Shown: positions 23,271 through 33,917 of the stretch, in pieces | How positions within the stretch are numbered: position 1 is the stretch's first letter | Layout of the letters: each line of letters starts with the position of its first letter | From: Brachynemurus nebulosus | Taxonomy: Eukaryota; Arthropoda; Insecta; Neuroptera; Myrmeleontidae | Reading direction: 5' to 3' | Length of the DNA stretch: 64,000 bases | NCBI GenBank assembly: GCA_035578155.1 | Contig: JAPWDM010000001.1 | Coordinates: forward strand, 3,848,172-3,912,171 | Program-made: the position numbers and the translations under genes | The notes under the pieces: model-generated | Told to the model about the DNA's origin: nothing | The model's input: the letters and a program-made list of their open reading frames with translations, nothing else | The model's database searches: none

Positions 23271-24069
23271 AGAGCCCACCGTATGCAAAACCTATGATAA
23301 GATACCTATGTATTTTTTGTAGGTAGTACTAGAGTCCCTATAATAAATAGAGTCGTGACATGTGTGCTGAACGCTGATTGGTTCCGGCATTTTGTATCCA
23401 ATGTTTTCGTAAAATACATTGGAAATAAATTAAATGTTAACAAAAACCATTTAGTTTAACTTAGAAAGAATAATTAAATTAAAAATTTTTAATTGTTCAT
23501 TAATTCATAACTTATTAACAATAATTATGTAATCAAAAATATTTACTCAAACATGTGATAATTAATTTTGAAGCTTCCCGCTCTGTTTTGGATACAAAAT
23601 GGATGACATGTCACGACTCTATTTATTATAGGGACTCTAAGTAGTACTACCCCAGACCTAAATTTTGCCTGCATGATAAAAATATGACGTCACTTCCGGT
23701 TATGGTTTTGTTACGTCATCAAATACATTGATGATATTTACACAAAAATGAAAGCTGCCAGATCTTAAAAATTCGTAAAAATATGGCTGCCTTCATTGAA
23801 AGGTTTTTTTTTTCAGTGAAAGCAGCCTCATTGTTGCGAATTACTAAGGCCTGGCAGCACTCAATCTTTTTATTTTGGACTTCGAAACCTTCGTTTTGGT
23901 GTAAATATTATCAATGTATTTGATGACATGACAAACCCATAACCGGAACTGACATCATATTTTTATCATGCGGGCAAAATTTTGTAATTCTAAAGAAAGC
24001 TCCCTTTAGCGCTACTTACAAAAAATCGTTCATCTATCTTATACATACGTTTTGCATACGGTGGGCTCT
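23271..24069. mobile_element. Inverted-repeat element with AGAGCCCACCGTATGC ends, interrupted
   Basis: The ends are AGAGCCCACCGTATGCAAAA at 23271 and the complement TTTTGCATACGGTGGGCTCT ending at 24069. The arms continue with long matched segments: AAATTTTGCCTGCATGATAA at about 23660 against the complement near 23950-23980, and CACTTCCGGTTATGG against CCATAACCGG. A separate MITE (23330-23639) has inserted into the left arm at a TA, which explains why the left arm is displaced. Confidence 0.75.
23330..23639. mobile_element. 310-bp TA-target MITE nested in a larger element
   Basis: The ends are GAGTCCCTATAATAAATAG at 23332 and its exact complement ending at 23637, flanked by TA. The inverted repeats extend through AGTCGTGACATGT. 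It lies inside the left arm of 23271-24069. The right arm has the uninterrupted equivalent (GTAAGTAGCGCTA on the minus strand). Confidence 0.85.
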
Positions 24070-24589
24070 CCGGCTATAAGTTTTGTGTACATATTATGTG
24101 CAAATAGAATATAATATCAATATGTATATGGACATACACACAGTAACACTCACACACATACATATGTATTACATATTTCAGTCTTTTTTTTTAGGGTTCC
24201 GAAGAACTCTAGAAGCTGTTGTAATTTTTTAATGTGACTGGGTTGTAACATTTTCAGAAATTCTACGCCTTTGGAACACGAAATTTTGCAAATATAATAC
24301 ATGCTACAGATAGATATCTCAACTAACCGTCAATTTTACGTTAAAGTATATTCTGATATTTGTTAACATTTCCAAAAATTCAAATCAAAATTATTAAGAG
24401 AAATGTTGAAAAATAATTCTACGTATACTGTTTGCAGATTATCATTAGAAAAATCTTTTAAAGTTAAAGTTCTTTTAACAACTTTTATTCTTTACATCTC
24501 GTTTCAGAAATATTGTGTTTCAAAGTCTATGTGATTTGTAAGGAATCAAATTACCGCTTAATTGACCCTTAAATAACACAAACAGAAAT
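24070..24589. other. Spacer downstream of the minus-strand gene end
   Basis: No gene is supported. On the minus strand this begins with the GU-rich stretch expected downstream of a cleavage site (about 24571-24589). Confidence 0.4.
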
Positions 24590-24883
24590 AACATTGTGAT
24601 TGTCGAATATATTTATTTATTTTCATAGTAAACTGTACAAAATAATATAATGCCACCTATTTTATTCGGAAACTACAAAAATGCAAATAATTGAGAAGCC
24701 TTGCTTAATGTGTGTATAAAACGCACTTGGACAACTCTTTTAATAAGTGTTGTATATGAATATGGAGATTGTATGTGTGTGCTATCAATGCTATAGTTGT
24801 TTATTTATTTAAAAAATTTTTGTCTAAGCGTGTGACGATGATATGGATGTCTGTGTGTTTGTAAGTATGCGATGTCTGTTTGT
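24590..24883 (-). other. 3' untranslated region with two poly(A) signals
   Basis: Reading the minus strand from the stop codon, AATAAA occurs at 24666-24661 and again, in AATAAATAAATA, at 24621-24612. It is followed about 20-40 bases later by a U/GU-rich run (TTATTTCTGTTTGTGTTATT). The order stop, AATAAA, GU-rich element fits a polyadenylation region about 290 bases after the coding end. The exact cleavage point near 24590-24600 is inferred. Confidence 0.55.
24612..24621 (-). terminator. Distal poly(A) signal
   Basis: TTTATTTATT on the plus strand gives overlapping AATAAA hexamers on the minus strand. The GU-rich downstream sequence follows. Confidence 0.5.
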
Positions 24884-24943
24884 CTACTGAAACTTGAGTT
24901 CGCTTAGGTCGGGTTGCAGGTAAATTGGTATTTCAAAGTGTTG
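24884..24943 (-). CDS. Terminal coding exon of an unidentified minus-strand gene
   Basis: On the minus strand a strong acceptor (TTTATTCTTTTATTTCAG, AG at 24945-24944) is followed at once by 19 codons and TAG: QHFEIPIYLQPDLSELKFQ. This frame (phase 0) is the only one open to a useful length; the other two stop after 12 and 2 codons. The exon is G+C-richer than both flanks, and its 3' side carries a plausible UTR with poly(A) signals. The earlier exons must lie at higher coordinates and were not identified, so the gene product is unknown. The peptide does not match a family I can name. The exon lies inside the 3.9-kb segment bounded by ACAGGGTG ends, so it could instead be the end of an element-borne gene. 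Confidence 0.5.
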   Translation of the reverse strand, partial: QHFEIPIYLQPDLSELKFQ

Positions 24944-26054
24944 CTGAAATAAAAGAATAAATTTGGTAAAAAATTTATAGCGGTGACTTTCATTTGGACA
25001 TTTAAAATTTTACGATAATGATAACTGATGCAGATACTTTCGCATTTTCCGTTAAAGTTTTCCTCTAAAGTTACTCAATTATGAATAAAAAATTTTCTTT
25101 TAGATAATTGAAATACATTTTTGTTTGTAATATAATTGGTCTTTCGTCACATCTGTTTTTCTTTACAAACTTTTAACTATACCCCTTTGCAAATACAATT
25201 GATCATGAGTTGTCGTTAAAAAATTAAATAATTCTTATATTCGAAACAAATCAATCTTCTATTCTTTTCTAAAAACAAACTGCAAATTTAAAATTTACGC
25301 ATTTGAAACAATGAAAGAGATTAAGCTAAGAAAACGGGAATTACTCAAACTCGTAAGTGATGACTAATGTTTAAATTTAAGTGAAATAGATTATATTTAA
25401 AATCGTTTAAAAATTAATTTTTGGTCTTAGTGAGAAAATTGAGAGAAGAAAAAATAAGTCGTTATCAAACATTGTTATTAATTTCTGTTTTTCTCTTATG
25501 TACTTTAGCTGCAAAACTATCGAATATGGAACACATTGTACAGATTTGACATATGTACATACCAATACATAAAACGGGTATTTAGTTTTTATAGATAGTG
25601 AAGAAATTGTGTACCAATGTATCAACAATTAGAAATTCATGTTTTATGATAGTTAAAAGAAAATGTTTTTAATTTTTGGAAAATTACAACTCATGGAAAT
25701 TTTTCTTGTGTATTTTTTTCATTGTTCTGTTCTGTTCTCTTTTTATTTGTTTGGTAATTTATTTATAAGTGTAGTTTTTAATGTAATTTGTTACTAAATT
25801 AATAATGTGCAATGCAAATATTGATATCAGAGTTATGGTTTTTGCAGTATTCATAATGCACTGTGATATAAAAAACTAAAAAATTTTAAAAACTAAAAAA
25901 ATAATTCATAAACTTATTTTAATCAAAATTTATGAAAAACTGTTCGCTTTTCTGTGTACAATATAGTACTTATAAGTTCGACAGTGAACACATGTTTACA
26001 TATTATAGTAAAATAAAAAAAAATTTTTTTGTTTATTTTTAAAAAAATTTTTAT
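24944..26054. other. Probable intron of the minus-strand gene
   Basis: A+T-rich, starting on the minus-strand side with the acceptor and pyrimidine tract of the terminal exon. The minus frame at 25407-25628 is low-complexity and has no splice support. Confidence 0.35.
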
Positions 26055-26238
26055 TATACAGGGTGCGAATAATTTTAGTTTGGTCAGAGGCGTATTCAGG
26101 GAAATTTATATTAAACGATGAGTTGGCTGGGATGCGATTTTTTCAGATAGCGAATTCCGAAAAAAAATTTATGTCTTCGGCAATTATACACCGAGATAAA
26201 CCATCTGTTAAAAGGAAGAGAGTTATTTACTTTACACC

Positions 26239-26245
<7 letters not shown>
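26055..26245. mobile_element. Short element with ACAGGGTG inverted ends
   Basis: TACAGGGTG at about 26057 and its complement CACCCTGTA at about 26235-26243 enclose about 190 bp. The two ends share only about 10 bp, whereas the right end shares much more with 22322 onward. It may be an independent short element or just the right part of the 3.9-kb insertion. Confidence 0.4.

Positions 26246-26306
<61 letters not shown>
26242..26306. repeat. (TA)n microsatellite
   Basis: An uninterrupted TA array of about 32 units joins the ACAGGGTG end to the second half of the dispersed repeat. Confidence 0.95.
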
Positions 26307-26308
<2 letters not shown>

Positions 26309-26433
26309 ACTTTAGTGAATATTATTTTCTGTTTCTAGGGACCTCAAAACAAATTTCTGCCATAGTCCCGAGTTCAAGTCGCGTCATGACAGTGGCTGTA
26401 ATAGCTGAATTCCATTCTGGAAATTCGCTAAAA
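26307..26433. repeat. Second half of the microsatellite-centred dispersed repeat
   Basis: It contains CTTTAGTGAA, then AACAAATTTCTGCCATAGTC, then CTGTAATAGCTGAATTCCA and AAATTCGCTAAAA. It matches 33728-33856 in reverse complement and 37720-37820 directly. Confidence 0.65.
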
Positions 26434-27162
26434 GTCATTTTTGTAACAGTTACACTATATTGCATACCTACTATGTCGTTCTTCACGCATTGGTGATGCA
26501 GTAGATATAGCTCAATTGATTAAATTTAGTTGTGGTGTGGCAATTCATTTTTCCTCATATTTCCGCAGAACTGTGGGTTATAAAAACTAAAAATTGGTAA
26601 CTAAAAAAAAAAATTGATTTTTAAAAACCTCATAGTAGCGTCTCTTAAATCCTTAATAAGATATAAAACATTCAGCTGATCTTGGCTGCTGGATTCGTAG
26701 CCTAACAGAAGTATACATTGAACTACCTAAACTGAAAAATGGTTGATAAGCAAAGCAAACACATGAGTGTTTGTTTTAACGGTTAGCGACCCCCCTCCCC
26801 CTCAACAAATTCTTAATTCGACTGCTTATGTGTGTAATGGAAGAGTTTATAATTTTTCAAAAATTATGAAAATTATTAAAACATATTCTTCTTTATTTTT
26901 AATTTTAATTCACATGGCTACAATAAATTAAACAGTAATTGATGGCATTAACATAACAAAATTATGTACCAATTATAAATACTAGTAAAAAACTCTAATA
27001 ATAAATTTTAAGTAGGTACAAATTCACATGATAACAAACCTATACTTAAGCTATTTATAAAATTCATAATTTCTTATGCTGTTACTAGACTGTTAAAATA
27101 ACTTAATTTTGATACTAATTTGAGACATAATTATCTTATTTATGTCTACTAATTTTGATTTT

Positions 27163-27165
<3 letters not shown>
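26434..27165. other. Non-coding spacer
   Basis: No gene is supported. A C-rich tract (CCCCCCTCCCCCTC) lies at about 26791. Confidence 0.4.

Positions 27166-27250
<85 letters not shown>
27166..27250. repeat. (TA)n microsatellite, longest in the window
   Basis: About 42 uninterrupted TA units. The short hairpin TAGGTCA/TGACCTA follows at 27261-27280. Confidence 0.95.
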
Positions 27251-27255
<5 letters not shown>

Positions 27256-27820
27256 AATGTTAGGTCATGCTAGTGACCTAGCAAACGAATTAGAAGCATA
27301 TAAACGGTAATGGTGTTAGCAAGATTTTCAGACTGATATTCATAACATTAGTCAACGTTCAGATCAGACAACAAGAATGAAAAATTTATAAGAGCTTATG
27401 GGGTGAACATACAATTGAAATTATAATATTAGCCACAAATCCCAGGGTAAAATTTACTTTAAAGCTCAATATTTCGCAAAACGACGCTTCAAAATGAAAA
27501 TAAGAAATTTATATTTTTAAAAAGAGTCCGTTGATAATGCGGTAAAATTTGAACAAAATACAATACAAGATGGAATATGCTACTTTTGGAAATAAATTCA
27601 GCCTCTTTTAGATATACAATCATGCCTTAAATCAAAAAACCATGGATTTAAAAATGTTTTTTACCTAATAAAATCTACGCCTTACTCACAACTTTGTTTC
27701 GCGGCAACCGGCCGAAGGCTGACTGGTCGCAACGTGTCCGCTGTCATTTACTGATGACCACAACCGGACGTACTTCATTGGTTCGTTCGTAGTTTGGTGG
27801 AAATCGGCCTATTAATACTT
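27251..27820. other. Non-coding spacer with G+C-richer patch
   Basis: 27690-27810 is G+C-richer (CGGCAACCGGCCGAAGG). It was checked on both strands and shows no convincing exon. Confidence 0.4.
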
Positions 27821-27852
27821 ACCCCCGTTAATACTAGCCCCTGTCTCCCCTA
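27810..27852. mobile_element. Solitary end of a TA-target GGGGAGAC element
   Basis: The right end CTAGCCCCTGTCTCCCCTA is of the same type as the 19972-20832 ends. The word TTAATACT followed by CCCC occurs twice, as expected for iterated sub-terminal motifs. No left end was found. Confidence 0.45.
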
Positions 27853-27991
27853 GGTACATAATATCTGTACATTCTTCAGCGCTGCCACCATTTCTCAAAA
27901 CAAACAGCACAGCAACGCTCAGCTGCTACTTTTCGCGCCTCACTATCGACATTATTTTAAATTTTCTCTATTTTCTCTAACAAATAAGAAC

Positions 27992-28645
27992 ACTTCAGGC
28001 AGTGGCGTAGCGTGCCTTGGAGGGGCCCTGTATCAAAATTAGTTGCGGGGCCCAAATGAAGGGTAAAGATTTCTCACAAAAGAAACAAAAATGCTTCCAT
28101 TAAATTAAAATAAATATTAATTGATTGTAAGTTATCGCTTCCTCCTAGAATTTGAGCTAGCCAAACAATTCAAATTAAATATACACTTTTCTTGCCTTTT
28201 TTTCGGCAAATTGATTTATTAAATCATCTATCTATAGCTGAAGACGATTTCAGTTTTCCTAAAATTTCTGCCCCTATAGACAATAGTGACAAGTCTGATA
28301 GCCGTTCCTGCTGTATCCGAAGTGCTTAGGTAATTCTATAATAATTCCATGAGTCCTTAATGGAATGAATTTTTTGAATTTCAGATTTTTAGCATGTTTT
28401 CGGAGCACTTAACCCGGGAAAAAAAGAGATTGCTTTTTGACTTTTGTCATTTCTGAAGTGAAAACTCTATAGGCACGCATGATGGTTTTTTTTACGTTTT
28501 TTTCCCGGGAAGCACGAGATTAAGTGACATTATGGATAACATTTTACTATTTTTTGCTTACACACGTTAGGGGTCTCTGTAGCCCGGGGGCCCCGTATCA
28601 TTGATACGGCTGATACGGCGGTAGCTATACGTGCCTGACTTCAGG
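27992..28645. mobile_element. hAT-type non-autonomous element with 8-bp TSD
   Basis: ACTTCAGG is duplicated at 27992-27999 and 28638-28645. The element between (28000-28637) begins CAGTGGCGTAGCGTGCC and ends GGTAGCTATACGTGCCTG, which read as imperfect inverted ends starting CAG on both strands. An 8-bp TSD with CAG/CTG ends is diagnostic of the hAT superfamily. Inside lie GGGGCCC-rich blocks near both ends (about 28020-28051 and 28582-28595). No transposase frame is present. Confidence 0.85.
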
Positions 28646-29436
28646 ATTTTTTGATGTGTCGATTTAATCATAAAAAGCAACTCAGATCGATTTGACAGTA
28701 GAGGTTACATAATTATGATTCTTGAGATCCACACGATTTTGGGATCCCATTATCTCGAAAAAAAGACTGAGCCGAATTTGAAAAGGTCATATTAATGTTA
28801 ATGTGCCTCAAACTGGTATCCAAACGAAGTCGATATTGCCTTTTATTCACAAAGATATACTGCAGGAAATGAATGTCACCACATAGATACTAACATACAA
28901 CAAGCACATTTTTCTTAAGAATAGGATTTTAACCTCAAGACATGTTAAAATTTTTTTTCAGAAGTTTGATTTTAATTTTCGAAACCGTTACAATAACTTT
29001 TTTATATTGAGAACTTAAATCCTCGGTTTGTAAGACTACCTTAGTCTATAGGTACTAGATATCTACCACAGAATCCTAGCGAAAAATGAGAGGCCCCTTG
29101 GTCCCCAAAAATGCTTAGACGACAAGCAAAAAAAGAAAACTTTTACATTTTTACATAAGTTTCTTACTAGTGGCCCCAAGACTACAGCACCGGTTGCATC
29201 TCGACGAGAAATTCGATTTTGTAAGGTATATGCGCAGTCGTCTTACTAGGGGCATTATACCGATGTTAATCTGGATTTATGCAGGATTCAAACAGGACAC
29301 ATAGTCAATCAGGAGATTCAAATCCTCGATCTACTATCCAGTTCACGTCACAGTCAGCTAGCACGCTCGATCGTTTATTCAATAGAAATATAAAAAAAAT
29401 TATACGTGTATAAAATAATAGTCTTACACTTTTATC
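28646..29436. other. Non-coding spacer
   Basis: No gene is recognised. CTTACTAGTGGCCCC at about 29164 and CTTACTAGGGGC at about 29252 form a short direct repeat. Confidence 0.4.
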
Positions 29437-31032
29437 AAAGAAGACGGCATCATGACGCTGGCCGGAAGTTTTTTTGTAGTCAAAATGTAATAACTTCAGT
29501 CGATTGTAGGCCGTTTGTAGATGTTTGTAGTATATTTATTTTCGTTTGTAGCCCTTTAGTTTATTTGTAATTAACAATCAAAATTTTGTACTGAAGTTAG
29601 CCGGAAGCAATCGTGAATGTAATTTTTTTTGGTAACAATAGAAAGATTATCGTTTGTAGTGTCTAAATATAACGGTAAAATGTTAATAGGGTCACCGAAT
29701 GAAGCATAATTAATTAAAAAGTTATTTAAAAAAATTGCGCATGCGTACCATTTTAAATTTGCTCCATGTGAGTACGTTATTTTAAATTTGAGGCATGTAT
29801 AGGTTTTATTGCATTATATTATTCAAAAATTAACAGATTGCGTTTATGAGCACAGTAAAATTTAGTCAAAAAATTTTTGATTTTTAATTAATTATCAAAG
29901 ATAATAATAATAAATTATTAATGAAAGATAGATAATAATAATAAATAATTTTCTATTGTGTTAAACCTGTTATTGAGTTAACTACTCGAAAGGTGGCTCG
30001 TTACAAGAAAACTTCAGTTTGGTTAAAAGTAACAAATCAGTTATTTTCATATTAAGTAAATTATTTTTTAAAGAATTGCTTCAGTAACTGATGAGTTTGT
30101 TTAACTTGCACATTTTTGAAAATGCTTGTGAGATTTTACTATTTAAAGCTGCTATTTTTTTAGAATTTTTCATTCATACCAATTGCTGACACAAGTTTAA
30201 AAGAAACTACGATGTATTTTTGATAGTGTATTAAGAAAAATTATTTTAATAATATGTATTATATATTATTAAACATGTTTTATTGAAATAAAAAAATTAC
30301 TTTTTTAAAATTCATTGTTTTATTTTTATTTTCAAAAATATAACAACCCCATAAAACGACATAATTATTCTGTTACATGTGGTTAACTTTTTGTAATATT
30401 TCTTAATTTTGAAGTTTTAAAGCATATAAGATTAGATATCAAGATATTCTAGAAACCATTGTCGAAATAAAATCCATTGCACTCTTCTCTTTGCGATAAA
30501 AGTACATGAGTTTAAAAACGTGAAGGTGTAAGAAGTTTTCCTTTTTAATAGTTTATTATTATTATCTTTCATAATTAATTAAAAATAAAAAAAACTTTTA
30601 GATCAAATTTTACTGTAATCATAAACGCAATCTGTTAAATTTTGAATAATATGATGCAATAAAACCTATACATGCCTCAAATTTAAAATAACGAACTCAC
30701 ATGGAGCAAAATTTAAAATTGTACGCATGCGCATCTTTTTTAAATAACTTTTTAATTAATTATGCTTCATCAGGCGACCCTACTAACATTTTACCGTTAT
30801 ATTTAGACACTACAAACGATAATCTTTCTATTGTTACCAAAAAAAATTACATTCACGATTGCTTCCGGCTAACTTCAGTACAAAATTTTAATTGTTAATT
30901 ACAAATAAACTAAAGGGCTACAAACGAAAATAAATATACTACAAACATCTACAAACGGCCTACAATCGACTGAAGTTATTAAATTTTGACTACAAAAAAA
31001 CTTCCGGCCAGCGTCATGATGCCAAAGAAGAC
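29437..31032. mobile_element. Mutator-like foldback element with 9-bp TSD and ~500-bp arms
   Basis: AAAGAAGAC is duplicated exactly at 29437-29445 and 31024-31032. The element (29446-31023, 1578 bp) begins GGCATCATGACGCTGGCCGG and ends with its exact complement. The inverted arms continue for about 500 bp on each side with only scattered mismatches, leaving a unique centre of roughly 570 bp (about 29960-30540) with no coding frame. A 9-bp TSD and very long terminal inverted repeats are the hallmark of Mutator-like elements. The outer 200 bp carry a TTTGTAG word repeated at least five times. The near identity of the arms and the perfect TSD point to a recent insertion. Confidence 0.85.
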
Positions 31033-31225
31033 ACTGAAAGTTGATTTTTACTCAGTGGACAATATTAAACATGCTTTATTTAACAGTAGTCAAGACTATT
31101 ATCTTCAGAGAATTAAATTTTCGGCACAAGATACGTACATCTTTCAGGTTTTGAATGAGCTGCACAAAAATATTCTATGTTGGTTCTTAACTGAAATAAC
31201 TGCATTTATGTGGACCAAAGTGTAA
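30986..31225 (+). pseudogene. Open frame across the Mutator-like element's right border
   Basis: The frame begins in the right arm (30986) and continues into flanking DNA. The flanking part (VDFYSVDNIKHALFNSSQDY and onward) has protein-like composition, so the foldback element may have landed in an older coding remnant. Removing the insertion does not restore a long upstream frame, because stops lie just left of 29437. The family is not recognised. Confidence 0.25.
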
Positions 31226-32395
31226 TGTTACAATCGTCACCGTCAGCGGACCAATTGTTACAGGGTTTAGGTTCAATTGTAACACTCATAATTTAGTGGA
31301 ATTTACATGTTAGTTATTTTAATTAATTTGGTTTCCAAAATTCTTCCCCACATCTTGAGTGAGTAAGGTGACAAATACTACAGTCTCTGGCAACAGGCCT
31401 GATTTTTTTTCCTTCCATTACTCTTCTAACGACATTCAGGTATACATTATCGAATACGGTTCCCATCCTAGTTTATGTTTTGCTTTATATAGCATTTTTT
31501 TTTTTTATTTATAAAACAGCGTGAATTAGATTAAGGACTGATCCAACAGGTAAAACTAATCGTGGTAGCTTTGAATCTAACGATAACCGTAACCGAAAAT
31601 CGATATAAAAAATTGGATTTTCTTGCCAAAGTGTAACCATTAATGAAAGGTATCTTTCTTTTCCTTTTTAAATTATTAATCGAAAATTTACCTTTGTCAT
31701 TCGATTCATACCTGAAATATAAAGTTTAATTTTATTTAACATAAATTTTTAACACAATACATTATTTAGAAAAATAATAATGTAAACTAAAAAGATTTTA
31801 TTAGCTATAAAATTTAAAATTAATCCTCAAAAATTAGAATTCTGAAAAACCGTAGAGTTTTTTAACTTTATTTAAAACCCTATACTCACTCTCGCGTCTA
31901 TGTGCTCAGTTCCTTAAATTTAAAATACTAAAAAGAAAAATTGTGGATATAGAAAACTACTGGAATATCAGTTGTAACATGTTACAATTGACACTACTGA
32001 ATTTGTTACAATTGTTGCAGTGCTGTTTAATTTTATAAAAAAATTCGTAAAATTTTAACTACGATTAAAAAAGCGAAATTACCTATTTGATAATATTATT
32101 TGTTTGTTTGTGTTTCCAATAAAATCATTTTACTTCCAAGTGATGGGGTATTTACTGCAAAAATCAAAAAATTGTCAACCAACTCAAAATTTACGATTAG
32201 CTTATATAAACACATTTGGCACTGCTGAGAGAAAACCGCCACCTGGTATTAACTGAAAGTTTCGTCAGTAAAGCACAACTTCAGGAGCCACCTTACGATA
32301 CGCAATACCCCTCAATAGGATTGATAGATGTCTCGCAAATTTCAAAGTTATAATTGACCCACTGTTACTACTGACACACTTCTCCCCTACTCAAC
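31226..32395. mobile_element. Left-truncated TA-target element with GTTACAATTG iterations
   Basis: The right end ACACTTCTCCCCTA (to 32395) is of the GGGGAGA type. The word GTTACAATTG or its complement recurs near 31226, 31252, 31273, 31975-31995, 32010 and, degenerate, 32351. No matching left end is present. The left part may have been lost before or with the neighbouring Mutator-like insertion. Confidence 0.45.
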
Positions 32396-32960
32396 ACAAT
32401 TATCTTCAATTATTATCAAATTGTTTTATTTAAAGATACACTTTTTTCTTAATTGTTATCTTTTAATTTAACGCATCAAAAACTATAAGACACAGCCACT
32501 ATTTTATTGACCGTCCACTGCGCAAAGATCCACCATTTTTTCAGGGTTTCCTTTATAAATATGAATACAAGGGAATAGTTAAAGATAAAAAAGTATTAAT
32601 AAAATAAATATTAGTTATAGTTGGTTACCTCTAATTATATTCTTATGTAATTATGATTTTTGCCCAATGGACGACAATAAATAATTTTCATTTAGCAGTC
32701 AACACAATTGTCTTCAATTATTATTAAATCGTTTCTTTAAAGTTACACTTTTTTCTTATAGTTATCTCTTAATTTAACGCATCAAAAACTATAAGAGACA
32801 GCCACTATTTTATTGACCGCCCACTGAGCAAAAATCCGCCATTTTTTTCCGGGTCTCCTTTATAAATATGCATCATACAAGGGTATTGTTAAAGAAAAAA
32901 ATTATAGATTTTAATAAAATAAATATTAGTTATAGTTAGTTACCTCTAATTATATTCTAG
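32392..32960. repeat. Direct duplication, two ~255-bp copies at 308-bp period
   Basis: Copy 1 starts CAACACAATTATCTTCAATT at 32392 and ends TAATTATATTCT at about 32645. Copy 2 starts CAACACAATTGTCTTCAATT at 32700 and ends at about 32957. The words AACGCATCAAAAACTATAAG and CAGCCACTATTTTATTGACC are shared in the same order. Divergence is modest, so this is a segmental tandem duplication. Confidence 0.8.
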
Positions 32961-33727
32961 TGCATTTAGTCAGTTATTAATGCCAAGTGATTATTTGTAC
33001 GGCATGCAATTATCTAACTATATTAGCATTAAAATTCTGATAAATATTAAAAAACATTAATATGCATCCGTCGCATTTAATTAACATCTACACATATGCG
33101 TAGAAATGCATGTATGAAACTTAACTACCATAATATTCTGTACCTATGTATTACCGTCAAATAGTAACAAATTGACATTAAGGGTGACATTGACAGTTTT
33201 TGGGGTTACTGTTAATAGATCGCCCTTAGGCGCCTGAACGGTACTTAATAGTACCCCTAGGTATTTGATATTTCTATGTAAAATGTTTTCTTAATAAAAG
33301 TGAAAAACTATCTCCCCTTAAACGAAAGTTTAAGGGGAGATTCACCAAAAAAAAAATTGATTTTTTTTCATAATTATGTTCTTTAAGGTGTTAAAAATAT
33401 TCCCCTAAAATTTTATTTTAAAAAAATGAAAAATCAGAAAGTTATGGGCATTTTAGAGCGGGTACTTTACTATAATTCAATTTGAATAAAAACCTTTAAA
33501 TGTTTTTTCACAAACCTATGTTTTTCGACAGGGTTTCGCGTGTATCTTAAAAGGTATTCGAGGTATCGACATACATCAAAATGCATAGTATTCCTTGATG
33601 CCCTCATTTTGGCCGAAACTAGGATCTTTTGGTTCCGTAATATTTCAAAATGGCGGTTGTTTATAGTCGAGAATAAAGGATGATTGTTGACGACTTATTT
33701 TCAAAATGTGATTTCTCGGTGGCTTTT
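32961..33727. other. Non-coding spacer
   Basis: No gene is supported. It contains the perfect hairpin at 33311-33340. Confidence 0.4.
33311..33340. repeat. Perfect 13-bp hairpin with GAAA loop
   Basis: TCTCCCCTTAAAC is followed by GAAA and GTTTAAGGGGAGA. Each arm resembles the AAGGGGAGA end seen near 727, so this looks like two such ends head to head. Confidence 0.7.
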
Positions 33728-33853
33728 TGTTTTAGCGAATTTCCATTCTGGAAAATCAGCTATTACAGCAGCTCTTATGGTAAGACCTAAGTCCGGGACT
33801 ATAGTAGAAATTTGTTTTGGAGCCTCTAGAACCCGAAAATCTACTTCACTAAA

Positions 33854-33917
<64 letters not shown>

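Larger units (their letters stand above)
22322..26244. mobile_element. Possible 3.9-kb insertion bounded by ACAGGGTGTAAA ends
   Basis: The left edge reads ACAGGGTGTAAAATATATAA (22324 onward). The right edge reads, on the minus strand, ACAGGGTGTAAAGTAAATAA (26243 backwards), and both continue as CTCTC. The two edges abut the two halves of one dispersed repeat (21976-22324 and 26243-26433), whose other copies are continuous. This is what an insertion into a TA tract would leave. No transposase is seen inside; instead it contains a gene-like 3' end (24590-24943) and a nested element pair (23271-24069). Alternatives are a rearrangement, or two independent short ACAGGGTG elements, one of them at 26055-26244. 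Confidence 0.4.

Noticed and set aside
26063..26338. 91-codon frame with IYIYIY run
   Set aside because: It reads the TA microsatellite and the short ACAGGGTG element.
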